12,812 nucleotides of DNA from Chloroflexota bacterium (GTDB taxonomy: Bacteria; Chloroflexota; Limnocylindria; Limnocylindrales; CSP1-4), in NCBI GenBank assembly GCA_025935655.1, contig JAICUV010000077.1, forward strand, positions 1 to 12,812, written 5' to 3'. Position numbers and translations under genes: made by a program. Of the stretch, positions 1 to 6,732 are shown piece by piece; position 1 is the stretch's first letter, and every line of letters starts with the position of its first letter. Below the pieces are notes generated by a model that was not told where the DNA came from, ran no database searches, and worked only from the letters and a program-made list of their open reading frames with translations.

Positions 1-1
1 C

Positions 2-1639
2 CCGTCGGGCGTCGTCCGGCGCCACCCGTGGCTCGTGCCGGGGATCTACGCGGCCGCGCTCGCGGCATACGCGGGCTGCATGGGCCTCGCGCTCGCGGCC
101 AGCTCGTCGGCGCTGGACTGGGTCGGTCGCTGGCCGACGGTGCAGCTGGCGATCGTCGCGCCCACGCTGCTGACCACGGTCGCGATCGTCGTGGTCCGGT
201 ACCGCCGAATGGCGGAGCCGGCGGCACGAGCGAGGGTGCGCCTCGTGACGATGAGCGTCGTCGCGAGCGCGGTCATCGGGCTGCTCCTGTTCCAGCTCCC
301 CGAGCTCGTCCTCGGCACGAGCCCGGTCCCGGCCGCCGCGATCGGGCTCGTGGCGCTGCCGCTCCCGCTCGGGTTCGCGGCCGCGATCCTGCGAGACCAC
401 CTGTTCGACATCGACGTCGTGATCCGGCGCACCGTGGTGTACGGCGGGATGACGCTGGGCGTCCTGGCCGCGTACGTGGCCACGGTCTACGCGGTCACGC
501 GCCTGGGCGGCCAGCAGCCGGGGTTCGCGGGGTCGCTCCTCGCGACCGGGGTCGCCGCGCTTGTCGCCCTCCCGCTGCGGGACGGGCTCCAGCGGGTCGT
601 CAGCCGGGCGATCTACGGCTCGCGCGACGAGCCGTGGCGGGCCATGCGGCGGCTGGGCGCGCGCCTCGAGTGGGCCGTCGACCCGGAGCGCGCGTTCCCC
701 GCCGTCGCCGACATCGTCGCGGATGCGCTCCGGCTGCCCTACGTCGGGGTCGAGGTCGTGGACGAGGTCGGTCGCGCCGAGGTCGTGGCGGAGCACGGCA
801 CGGCCCCCGTGACCCTCGAGGCGGTGCCGCTCGTCCACGGCGGCGAGGCCGTCGGGCGCCTCCTGCTGGGCGTCCGGTCGGGCGAGGACGGCTTCCGGCC
901 CGCGGAGCTCGCGCTGCTCCGCGACCTCGCCCGCCAGGCCGGCGCCACGATCCACGCCCAGCGGCTGCGCAACGACCTCGCCCGGTCGCGCGAACGCCTC
1001 GTCGTCGCGCGCGAGGAGGAGCGGCGTCGGCTCCGGCGGGACCTCCACGATGGCCTCGGGCCGACGCTCGCCGCGATCGGGATGCGCGCCGAGGCGGCGC
1101 AGACGCTGCTCGATGACGGGGTCTCGGCGACGCGACCCCAGCTCGAGGCCCTGCGCGCCGAGGTGGCTACGGCGCTCGCGGACGTGCGGCGACTCGTGGA
1201 CGGGCTGCGGCCCCCGGCCCTCGACGAACTCGGCCTCGTGGGGGCCATCGGCCAGCAGGCGGCGCGGCTGGACGCGGGCACGGGCGACGGGACAGGTCTC
1301 GCGGCGATCCAGGTCGAGAGCGAACCTGCGGCGCTGCCCGACCTGCCCGCGGCCGTCGAGGTCGCCGCCTACCGGATCACGGTGGAGGCGATGACCAACG
1401 CCGTCCGTCACGCCGGGGCACGGCTGTGCAAGGTCCGCCTCGTCGCCGGCGTGCAGCTGACCATCGAGGTGACCGACGACGGACGCGGCCTGCCCGTGCC
1501 GGTCCGCCCGGGGACGGGCCTCGAGTCCATGCGCGAGCGAGCGGAGGAGCTGGGCGGCAACGTCGTCTTGGAGCGCATCCCCGACGGTGGCACGCGCGTC
1601 ATCGCCCGCCTGCCGCTCGAGCGCGGAGCCCTGGCGTGA
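2..1639 (+). CDS. Membrane sensor histidine kinase, NarL family (5' partial)
   Basis: The reading frame is open to the left edge, so the N-terminus is missing. A GTG at 35 is an in-frame codon, but nothing marks it as the true start; residue numbers below count from it. Several hydrophobic segments (about 4-22, 35-54, 70-90, 98-118, 136-156, 164-181) form a multi-helix membrane sensor. A GAF-like region follows (about 215-308), then a coiled linker and a HisKA_3 dimerisation domain with the phospho-acceptor His338 in 'RRDLHDGLGPTLAAIG'. The C-terminal HATPase domain shows the N box around Asn455 ('EAMTNAVRHAG'), the G1 box 'DDGRGL' (481-486) and the G2 box 'GTGLESM' (493-499). Family knowledge: such kinases autophosphorylate on His and pass phosphate to a LuxR-type regulator, here encoded immediately downstream. 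The signal is unknown. Confidence 0.93.
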   Translation, partial: PSGVVRRHPWLVPGIYAAALAAYAGCMGLALAASSSALDWVGRWPTVQLAIVAPTLLTTVAIVVVRYRRMAEPAARARVRLVTMSVVASAVIGLLLFQLPELVLGTSPVPAAAIGLVALPLPLGFAAAILRDHLFDIDVVIRRTVVYGGMTLGVLAAYVATVYAVTRLGGQQPGFAGSLLATGVAALVALPLRDGLQRVVSRAIYGSRDEPWRAMRRLGARLEWAVDPERAFPAVADIVADALRLPYVGVEVVDEVGRAEVVAEHGTAPVTLEAVPLVHGGEAVGRLLLGVRSGEDGFRPAELALLRDLARQAGATIHAQRLRNDLARSRERLVVAREEERRRLRRDLHDGLGPTLAAIGMRAEAAQTLLDDGVSATRPQLEALRAEVATALADVRRLVDGLRPPALDELGLVGAIGQQAARLDAGTGDGTGLAAIQVESEPAALPDLPAAVEVAAYRITVEAMTNAVRHAGARLCKVRLVAGVQLTIEVTDDGRGLPVPVRPGTGLESMRERAEELGGNVVLERIPDGGTRVIARLPLERGALA

Positions 1640-1668
1640 CCGCGGAGCGGCATCCGGTGGAGGACGCG

Positions 1669-2328
1669 GTGACGCGCGTGCTCATCGCCGACGACCACGC
1701 CGCGTTCCGGGGCGGCCTGCGGGCGCTGCTCGACACCGTCGGCGACATCGTGGTCGTGGGCGAGGCGGAGACCGGCGAGGCGACCGTCGAAGCCGCGCGG
1801 GCGCTCCAGCCCGATGTCGTGCTGATGGACGTCAACATGCCCGGGATCGATGGCGTCGAGGCGACCCGCCGGATCGTCGACGCCGAGCCGCACATCGCGG
1901 TCCTCGTCCTCACCATGCATGACGACGACGAGACGGTCTTCGCCGCCGTACGGGCGGGTGCCCGCGGCTACCTCCTGAAGGGCGCCCAGCGGTCGGAGCT
2001 CGTGCGGGCGGTCCGATCGGTCGCCGCCGGCGAGGCGATCTTCGGGCCAGGCGTCGCCCGCCGGCTGATGGCGTACTTCTCCCGCCCGGCGCCCCGGGTC
2101 GACCCGGACGCCTTCCCGGAGCTCACCGAGCGCGAGCGCGAGATCCTGGACATGGTCGCCGCCGGCCGATCCAACGGGGAGATCACCGCGACCCTCGTCC
2201 TGGCGCCGAAGACGGTGCGCAACCACGTCTCGAACATCTTCGCGAAGCTCCAGGTGCGCGACCGGTCCGAGGCGATCGTCCGTGCCCGCGAGGCTGGCAT
2301 GGGCGGCGAGGGCGGCGCCACGGGCTGA
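1669..2328 (+). CDS. NarL/LuxR-family response regulator
   Basis: This 219-residue protein has a receiver domain followed by a LuxR-type helix-turn-helix, the standard length and order for NarL regulators. Visible receiver residues are the acidic pair Asp8-Asp9, phospho-acceptor Asp54 ('VLMDVNMPGIDG'), Thr82 and Lys104 ('YLLKGA'). The DNA-binding domain starts near 'LTEREREILDMVAAG' (152-166) and has the recognition helix in 'APKTVRNHVSNIFAKL' (179-194). I chose GTG 1669 because GGAGG (1659-1663) lies 5 bases upstream and 'VTRVLIADDH' is the usual N-terminus. GTG 1636, which overlaps the kinase stop codon, is a possible alternative adding 11 residues. It is the evident partner of the upstream kinase and is probably co-transcribed. 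Its targets are unknown; the neighbouring membrane-protein genes are candidates only by position. Confidence 0.95.
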   Translation: MTRVLIADDHAAFRGGLRALLDTVGDIVVVGEAETGEATVEAARALQPDVVLMDVNMPGIDGVEATRRIVDAEPHIAVLVLTMHDDDETVFAAVRAGARGYLLKGAQRSELVRAVRSVAAGEAIFGPGVARRLMAYFSRPAPRVDPDAFPELTEREREILDMVAAGRSNGEITATLVLAPKTVRNHVSNIFAKLQVRDRSEAIVRAREAGMGGEGGATG

Positions 2329-2338
2329 CGTCGTCGCG

Positions 2339-2369
2339 CGATCGGGACACCGATCGGGACCACGGTCCC
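2339..2369. promoter_or_regulatory. Repeat cluster upstream of the secreted-protein gene
   Basis: The 10-base word CGATCGGGAC occurs at 2339-2348 and again at 2351-2360, a 12-base period. The second copy runs into a perfect inverted repeat, GGGACC (2356-2361), AC, GGTCCC (2364-2369). The cluster sits in the 127-base gap between the response regulator and the next gene. It could be an operator, the terminator of the two-component operon, or chance in GC-rich DNA. I cannot assign a -35/-10 pair here. Confidence 0.3.
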
Positions 2370-2455
2370 ATGACGGCGGGACCGGTCAGGCCGGAGGCTG
2401 CGTGGAGCCGGTCACGGATGCCCGCCATCCCCGGCGACACGGGAGGCCTCATCCG

Positions 2456-2863
2456 ATGCGCGTCCTCGCCCGAAGCATCGCGCTCGCGCTCGCGCTCACC
2501 ACGGCGCCGGTGGCCGCGGTCGCCGCCCACGAGTGCATCGTCGTCAACCGGTCCGACACCGGCAACCAGCACGCAAGCGGATCCGGCCGCTGGATCACGG
2601 TCACACTGGCGGACCTCTACGCCTCCACCGAGGACCATGGGCTGCCGGACCTCACGGCGGCCCAGGTCGCGTACGCCGTGGATGCCGCGTCCGCCGCGGG
2701 CGTCCCGGACAGCTTCACCTTCCGGAGCGACAAGCTGCTGCCCCCTTCCGACGCGTGGGACGCGGGTGGCCACGCCAGCGACGGCAAGGGCATCGACCAC
2801 TTCTTCGACGTCTACGGCGAGCGGATCGTCGGCGCGTTGTTCGCCGCGCTCGCGAACGCCTGA
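2456..2863 (+). CDS. Small secreted protein of unknown function, predicted mature N-terminus His-Glu-Cys
   Basis: This 135-residue protein starts at ATG 2456, supported by GGGAGG at 2441-2446. Residues 1-24 form a Sec-type signal peptide: an Arg-containing start, a hydrophobic core 'IALALALTTAPVAAV', and a 'V-A-A' cleavage site before His25. The mature protein would begin 'HECIVVNRSDTGN' and contains further histidines at 39, 61, 106 and 115 but only one cysteine (27). No enzyme motif is recognised. An N-terminal His exposed by signal-peptide removal is how copper-binding CopC and LPMO proteins form their metal site, but I see no sequence similarity to either, so metal binding is speculation. 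It is first in a run of five small genes (26 bases to the next) and the only one exported without membrane helices. I recall 'HEC..ANRS'-type secreted hypothetical proteins in actinobacteria and Chloroflexota but know no function. Confidence 0.85.
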   Translation: MRVLARSIALALALTTAPVAAVAAHECIVVNRSDTGNQHASGSGRWITVTLADLYASTEDHGLPDLTAAQVAYAVDAASAAGVPDSFTFRSDKLLPPSDAWDAGGHASDGKGIDHFFDVYGERIVGALFAALANA

Positions 2864-2889
2864 CCGGCGTGACGCGCGGAGGCAACGAC

Positions 2890-3321
2890 GTGATCACGGC
2901 CGGCGCCCGGCGCGCCCACGCGATCGTCCTCGCCGCGTTCGCGGCGTGCGGCGTCATCCAGGTCTTCCTCGCCGGACTCGGCGTCTTCGCGGACCCCGGG
3001 GCGTTCATCAGCCACCGCGAGTTCGGGTACCTGTTCGGCTGGCTCACGCTGGTCGCGCTCGTGCTCGCGCTCGCCGGCCGACTCCCGCGGCGGCTCATCG
3101 GTGCGACCGTCCTGCTGCTGGTCTTGTTCGCGATGCAGTCCGTGCTCGTGGCGCTGCGCGCCGACATGCCCGCAGTCGCGGCGCTCCACCCGGTGAACGG
3201 TTTCGCCATCATCGGCCTGGCCGTCGTCACGGCGCGCGCCTCGTGGCGGGTCCGCGATGCCGTGCCCGCGCCCGTCGCGGCGGCTGACCTCGGCGCGCCC
3301 GCCTCGTCCGGCCTCGATTGA
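2890..3321 (+). CDS. Four-helix membrane protein, DUF6220-like
   Basis: The protein has 143 residues from GTG 2890, with GGAGG at 2878-2882 (7 bases upstream); GTG 2869 is an in-frame alternative. Four hydrophobic helices lie at about 10-32, 43-63, 67-89 and 101-117, with a short Ala/Pro-rich tail. The conserved-looking features are 'FISHREFGY' (His42 at the entry of helix 2) and 'ALHPVNGF' (His100 at the entry of helix 4), plus 'LPRRLIG' in the loop before helix 3. This pattern matches what I remember of DUF6220, small bacterial integral membrane proteins of unknown function. Two histidines at the ends of helices 2 and 4 could be heme or metal ligands, which is inference. It lies 26 bases after the secreted-protein gene and 20 before the next, so it is probably co-transcribed with both. 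Confidence 0.82.
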   Translation: MITAGARRAHAIVLAAFAACGVIQVFLAGLGVFADPGAFISHREFGYLFGWLTLVALVLALAGRLPRRLIGATVLLLVLFAMQSVLVALRADMPAVAALHPVNGFAIIGLAVVTARASWRVRDAVPAPVAAADLGAPASSGLD

Positions 3322-3341
3322 GCGTAGAGGAGTCGCGACCC

Positions 3342-3908
3342 ATGGGCAGCCTTCGTTCCCGGCCTGGGCCGGACCCGCGTCTCGCGGCCGGTGCCATGCG
3401 CGCAAGCGGCATCGTCGGCGGGGTCGGGCTCGTGTTCCTCGTCGGCATGTTCGCGGCGTTCGCCGCCGGCGCGCGATCCCTGGGCATGACGCTCGGGTTC
3501 GTGAACGACCTCACCGGGGTCGTCACCCTCCCGATGGCACTGCCCGGCGTCCTGACGCTGCACTCGCGTGTGCGGCCGTACGCGGGTCGACCCGCCGACG
3601 CGTTGCTCGTCGTCGGAATCGCGGCCGGGGGCACGATCGTCGTCCTGCAGGTGCTGCTGGTCACGGAGACGCTCACCTTCGAGGAGCAGATCGGGCCGGT
3701 GTCGCTCGCGTTCCTCGTCCTCGGCGCCTGGTTCGTGCTCAGCGGACGCCTCGCGGCACGCGCCGGGGTGCTCCCCAATGGGACGCGCCTCGGGTTCCTG
3801 GCCGCGAGCTACGCCGGCTACCCGGTGTGGGCGTTCCGGATCGCCCGGGCGCTGGAGGCGAGCGTCGCGCCCGTCGCCGTCGACACGGGCGAGCCCGCCA
3901 CCGCCTGA
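3342..3908 (+). CDS. Multi-pass membrane protein of unknown function
   Basis: The gene encodes 188 residues from ATG 3342, with AGAGGAG at 3326-3332 (9 bases upstream). A basic, Pro-rich head (1-20) precedes about five hydrophobic segments (about 22-43, 48-70, 86-104, 115-133 and a weaker one at 143-160). No catalytic motif is visible. Arg/Tyr/Gly-rich loops ('HSRVRPYAGRPAD' after helix 2) suggest a cytoplasmic loop by the positive-inside rule. I do not recognise the family; a loose resemblance to DUF4386-type proteins is not enough to name it. It is third in the five-gene run, 20 bases after the DUF6220-like gene and 51 before the next, with a hairpin in that 51-base gap. Confidence 0.82.
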   Translation: MGSLRSRPGPDPRLAAGAMRASGIVGGVGLVFLVGMFAAFAAGARSLGMTLGFVNDLTGVVTLPMALPGVLTLHSRVRPYAGRPADALLVVGIAAGGTIVVLQVLLVTETLTFEEQIGPVSLAFLVLGAWFVLSGRLAARAGVLPNGTRLGFLAASYAGYPVWAFRIARALEASVAPVAVDTGEPATA

Positions 3909-3926
3909 CTTGGCGACCGCCGTCCC

Positions 3927-3942
3927 GCCGGCCGAGGCCGGC
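3927..3942 (+). repeat. Perfect 6-bp hairpin with CGAG tetraloop between two membrane-protein genes
   Basis: GCCGGC (3927-3932), CGAG loop, GCCGGC (3937-3942), an all-GC stem ending 7 bases before the GGAGG (3950-3954) of the next gene. There is no U-tract, so a classic terminator is unlikely. It could pause or partly attenuate transcription, mark an RNA-processing site, or tune translation of the downstream gene. Confidence 0.45.
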
Positions 3943-3959
3943 CCACCCCGGAGGTTTGC

Positions 3960-4424
3960 GTGTACCCCTGGCTCGTGACGCTCCACCTGCTCGGCCTGGT
4001 CGTGTTCCTGCTCGCGCACGGCGTTTCGATCTCGGTGGCCTTCCGAGTTCGCGGGGAACGGCGACGCGACGCCGTCGTGACGCTGCTCGACCTGTCGGGG
4101 CGCGCGACGCAGGTCGTCTACGTCGGCCTCGCGCTCCTCGGCGTCGGGGGGCTGGGTGCGGCCTGGTCGGCCGGACTCCTCACCGCGCCGTGGGTCGTCC
4201 TCTCGTACGTCATCGTCGTCGTGACGCTGTTCGCGATGTACGCCGTCGCCTCTCCGTACTATCACGGCCTCCGCGCGGCCATCGGCGGGACGGCGGACGC
4301 GCCGCCGCTCGACGACGAGGCGCTTGATCGCCGGCTTCGGACGCGCCGCCCGGAGCTGTTGGCCACCCTCGGCGGGGTCGCGCTCGTGTGCCTGGTGGTG
4401 CTGATGACCGTGAAGCCGGGCTGA
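3960..4424 (+). CDS. Four-helix membrane protein, resembles DUF2269/CopD-type proteins
   Basis: The gene encodes 154 residues from GTG 3960, supported by GGAGG at 3950-3954 (5 bases upstream). Hydrophobic helices lie at about 3-28, 51-70, 76-99 and 132-151, with a charged loop (112-131) before the last. Helix 1 reads 'LVTLHLLGLVVFLLAHG', carrying His9 and His20. A third histidine (102) follows helix 3 in 'SPYYHGLR'. An N-terminal helix with 'LHLLG' and a second His is typical of DUF2269 and of the CopD-like membrane proteins, which is why I suggest that relationship. The match is by eye and the function is unknown. It is fourth in the run, 51 bases after its predecessor and 35 before its successor. 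Confidence 0.8.
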   Translation: MYPWLVTLHLLGLVVFLLAHGVSISVAFRVRGERRRDAVVTLLDLSGRATQVVYVGLALLGVGGLGAAWSAGLLTAPWVVLSYVIVVVTLFAMYAVASPYYHGLRAAIGGTADAPPLDDEALDRRLRTRRPELLATLGGVALVCLVVLMTVKPG

Positions 4425-4459
4425 GTCGCGGCCCGCAGCGCAGTGACCGGAGGACAGCC

Positions 4460-5089
4460 GTGACGCTCGACGCCCGCACCATCGCCGCCGCCCTGCTGGT
4501 GCTCGCACCGCTCATCGGGGCGATCCCCATCGCCTATCCGCCCCTGGTGCCGGTCTGGTCGGCCACGAGGGAGCGGCACATCGAGATCATCGGGACGCAC
4601 CGGCGCTCGTGGCGGCTGCTCAACGCCGGGTTCTCCCTCGCGACCCTAGGCACGGGCGCGGGCGTCGTCGCGCTGGCCGTGGCCCTGGCCGATGACGTCA
4701 CCCTCGCCGCGACCGTCGGGGCACTCGCGGCGGTGTACCTCGCGGTCGGCGTCCTGTGGTGCGTCGTGCTCGCGATCCGCGCCCGGACGACGCCGGCGCT
4801 GTACGACCTCGGCGCGATGCACGCCGAACCCGGACCGGCCGAGGTGCTCGTCGGTGCGGCGACCGGCGGCGTGTTCGTGGCGTTCGCCCTGGGGACCGCC
4901 ATCACGCTCCTGTGCCTGTGCGCGGTCCTCGGGCTCGCGGGCGTCGTCCCGGTCATCGTGGCGGTCGTCGCCGGGCTCGTCGCCGGGGTCTCGCTCGGCG
5001 GCCAGCTGGTCACCGGGGACACGATCCCGGCCGTCCTGTACCTGCCGACGATGCTCGTCGGGATCTCCCTGCTGGCCGGCTGGGGCTGA
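4460..5089 (+). CDS. Multi-pass membrane protein of unknown function
   Basis: The gene encodes 209 residues from GTG 4460, with GGAGG at 4449-4453 (6 bases upstream). Hydrophobic segments lie at about 5-28, 52-76, 80-106, 129-155, 160-180 and 189-207, giving about six helices. The polar loop after helix 1 is the most distinctive part ('SATRERHIEIIGTHRRSWRLL', charged and with two histidines, residues 34-54); a second loop 'DLGAMHAEPGPAEV' (117-129) separates helices 3 and 4. No enzyme or transporter signature is recognised. It closes the five-gene run: 133 bases follow before the lipoamide dehydrogenase gene, with a possible new promoter there. I cannot offer an alternative name. Confidence 0.82.
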   Translation: MTLDARTIAAALLVLAPLIGAIPIAYPPLVPVWSATRERHIEIIGTHRRSWRLLNAGFSLATLGTGAGVVALAVALADDVTLAATVGALAAVYLAVGVLWCVVLAIRARTTPALYDLGAMHAEPGPAEVLVGAATGGVFVAFALGTAITLLCLCAVLGLAGVVPVIVAVVAGLVAGVSLGGQLVTGDTIPAVLYLPTMLVGISLLAGWG

Positions 5090-5158
5090 CGCCGTCCGGT
5101 CATCCGCGTCAGCGGGCGGGCCCGTCCGAGGAGGACCAGGCCGAGCCCCCTCGGGGTG

Positions 5159-5164
5159 TACGAT
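5159..5164 (+). promoter_or_regulatory. Possible -10 element (TACGAT) upstream of lpdA
   Basis: TACGAT matches the loose TANNNT form of high-GC -10 elements and lies in the longest gap between the membrane-protein run and lpdA. A start about 7 bases downstream would fall at the ATG of a 15-codon frame (5172-5219). No convincing -35 hexamer is visible, so this is weak. Confidence 0.2.
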
Positions 5165-5222
5165 CGGCGGGATGTCCCATTCCGCGCAGCCGCGCGTGAC
5201 CGCAACGGAGACCCCCTGACCG

Positions 5223-6665
5223 ATGGCCGTCGGCTCCTCCAACGATTTCGATCTCGTCGTCCTCGGCGCGGGCACCGGCGGCTATGCCGCGGCGTTCCGC
5301 GCCAGCCAGCTCGGCCTCAAGGTCGCGCTGGTGGACGAGGACAAGCTCGGCGGCACGTGCCTCCACCGCGGTTGCATCCCGACCAAGGCGCTGCTGGAGA
5401 GCGCGGCGTTCAACGAGCGCCTGCGCCACGCTGCGGACTTCGGGCTGATCCTCGGCGGCGAGACCACGTTCGACTACGCGAAGGCCGCGGCCCGCCGCGA
5501 CATGGTGGTCAACCGGATGTGGAAGGGTGTCCAGTCGCTGGTCCGGAAGTACGACGTGACCTGGATCGCGGGTCGCGGGCGCCTCGACGGGGCCCACAAG
5601 GTCCGGGTGAGCATGACCGGCGAGGACGGCACCAGGGGCGGCGGCGGCGAGCGGACGCTGAACGCCACCGACGTGATCCTCGCGACGGGGTCGCGGGTCA
5701 AGAGCCTGCCCGGGATCGAGCCCGACGGCACCCGCATCGTCACCTCGGACGACGTGCTCCGGATGGACACCCTGCCGGCGTCGGTGATCGTCATCGGGGC
5801 TGGCGCGGTGGGCGTGGAGTTCGCCTCCATGTACCACGACCTCGGGTCGACCGTGACGCTGCTCGAGTACCTGCCCGCGATCGTCCCGCTCGAGGACCGC
5901 GACGTGAGCAAGGAGCTCGAGCGGAGCTTCAACCGGCGCGGGATCAAGGTCATCACCAACGCCCGCTTCGACGCGGCGTCGGTCAAGGCGGACGACTCCG
6001 GCGTGCGGATCACGGTCGGGCCGGAGGGCAAGGAGGCGACCGAGATCGCCGCCGAGATGCTGCTGGTCGCCGCCGGCCGCGCCACCAACGTCGAGGACGT
6101 GGGCCTCGAGACGACGGCCGCGGTCGTGGACCGCGGGATCGTCAAGGTCGACGGCCACATGCGCACCGCCGAGCCGCACCTGTACGCGATCGGCGACATC
6201 GTGGGGGGGCTCATGCTCGCGCACACGGCCGCGCACGAGGGGATCACGGCGGTGCACACCATCGCCGGCGACCCGGACGTGCACCCGATGGACTACATGA
6301 AGCAGCCCAGGGCCACCTACTGCCGGCCCGAGATCGCGTCGGTCGGCCTGACCGAGCAGGAGTGCGAGCAGCGAGGCCTGCCCACCAAGATCGGCAAGGT
6401 CCCGTTCCAGGCGATCGCGAAGGCGCTCATCGGCGGCGAGTACGAGGGGTTCGCGAAGGTCATCGCGAACAAGGAGACCGAGGAGACGCTCGGCATCCAC
6501 ATCATCGGCCCCCACGCCACGGACCTCATCGCGGAGGCGAGCCTCGCGTTCACGCTCGAGGCGGTGCCGTGGGAGATCGGCCTCACGACGCACGCGCACC
6601 CCACGCTCTCGGAGGTCCTGGGCGAGACTGCGATGGCCGTCGACGGACGGTCGATCAACTTCTGA
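5223..6665 (+). CDS. lpdA: Dihydrolipoamide dehydrogenase (E3)
   Basis: This 480-residue flavoprotein reoxidises the dihydrolipoyl group of 2-oxoacid dehydrogenase E2 subunits, passing electrons via a disulfide and FAD to NAD+. Visible motifs in order are the FAD-binding 'VVLGAGTGG' (12-20), the redox disulfide 'GGTCLHRGC' (Cys46 and Cys51), 'ATGS' (154-157), the NAD-binding 'IGAGAVG' (191-197), the second FAD contact 'YAIGD' (321-325), and the C-terminal 'HAHPTLSE' with catalytic His459 and Glu464. Length is normal for the family. No lipoyl domain is fused to the N-terminus. The start ATG 5223 fits the protein; the nearest purine-rich site (GGAG, 5207-5210) is rather distant at 12 bases. It lies 67 bases before the E1 alpha gene, consistent with dedication to the branched-chain complex, though one E3 often serves several complexes. 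Confidence 0.97.
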   Translation: MAVGSSNDFDLVVLGAGTGGYAAAFRASQLGLKVALVDEDKLGGTCLHRGCIPTKALLESAAFNERLRHAADFGLILGGETTFDYAKAAARRDMVVNRMWKGVQSLVRKYDVTWIAGRGRLDGAHKVRVSMTGEDGTRGGGGERTLNATDVILATGSRVKSLPGIEPDGTRIVTSDDVLRMDTLPASVIVIGAGAVGVEFASMYHDLGSTVTLLEYLPAIVPLEDRDVSKELERSFNRRGIKVITNARFDAASVKADDSGVRITVGPEGKEATEIAAEMLLVAAGRATNVEDVGLETTAAVVDRGIVKVDGHMRTAEPHLYAIGDIVGGLMLAHTAAHEGITAVHTIAGDPDVHPMDYMKQPRATYCRPEIASVGLTEQECEQRGLPTKIGKVPFQAIAKALIGGEYEGFAKVIANKETEETLGIHIIGPHATDLIAEASLAFTLEAVPWEIGLTTHAHPTLSEVLGETAMAVDGRSINF

Positions 6666-6667
6666 CG

Positions 6668-6692
6668 CCGGCCGCGTCCCCGGCCCGGCCGG
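6668..6692 (+). repeat. 7-bp inverted repeat between lpdA and the E1 alpha gene
   Basis: CCGGCCG (6668-6674) pairs with CGGCCGG (6686-6692) across an 11-base loop, starting 3 bases after the lpdA stop. No U-tract follows, and the next gene has its own GGAGG (6723-6727). It could stabilise the lpdA transcript 3' end or attenuate read-through; chance in this composition is also possible. Confidence 0.3.
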
Positions 6693-6732
6693 TGGACTCG
6701 CACCGGGCACCGCTCCGGCTACGGAGGACGCG

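Noticed and set aside
1636..1668. GTG at 1636 overlapping the kinase stop as the response regulator start.
   Set aside because: It would add 11 residues absent from typical family members and has a weaker ribosome site than GTG 1669 with GGAGG 5 bases upstream. Kept as an alternative only.
2715..4508. Long minus-strand open frame opposite the membrane-protein run.
   Set aside because: It is highly charged with no domains and no suitable ribosome site, while the plus-strand frames have clear helices, starts and GGAGG sites. If the plus-strand proteins proved not to exist this would need a second look.
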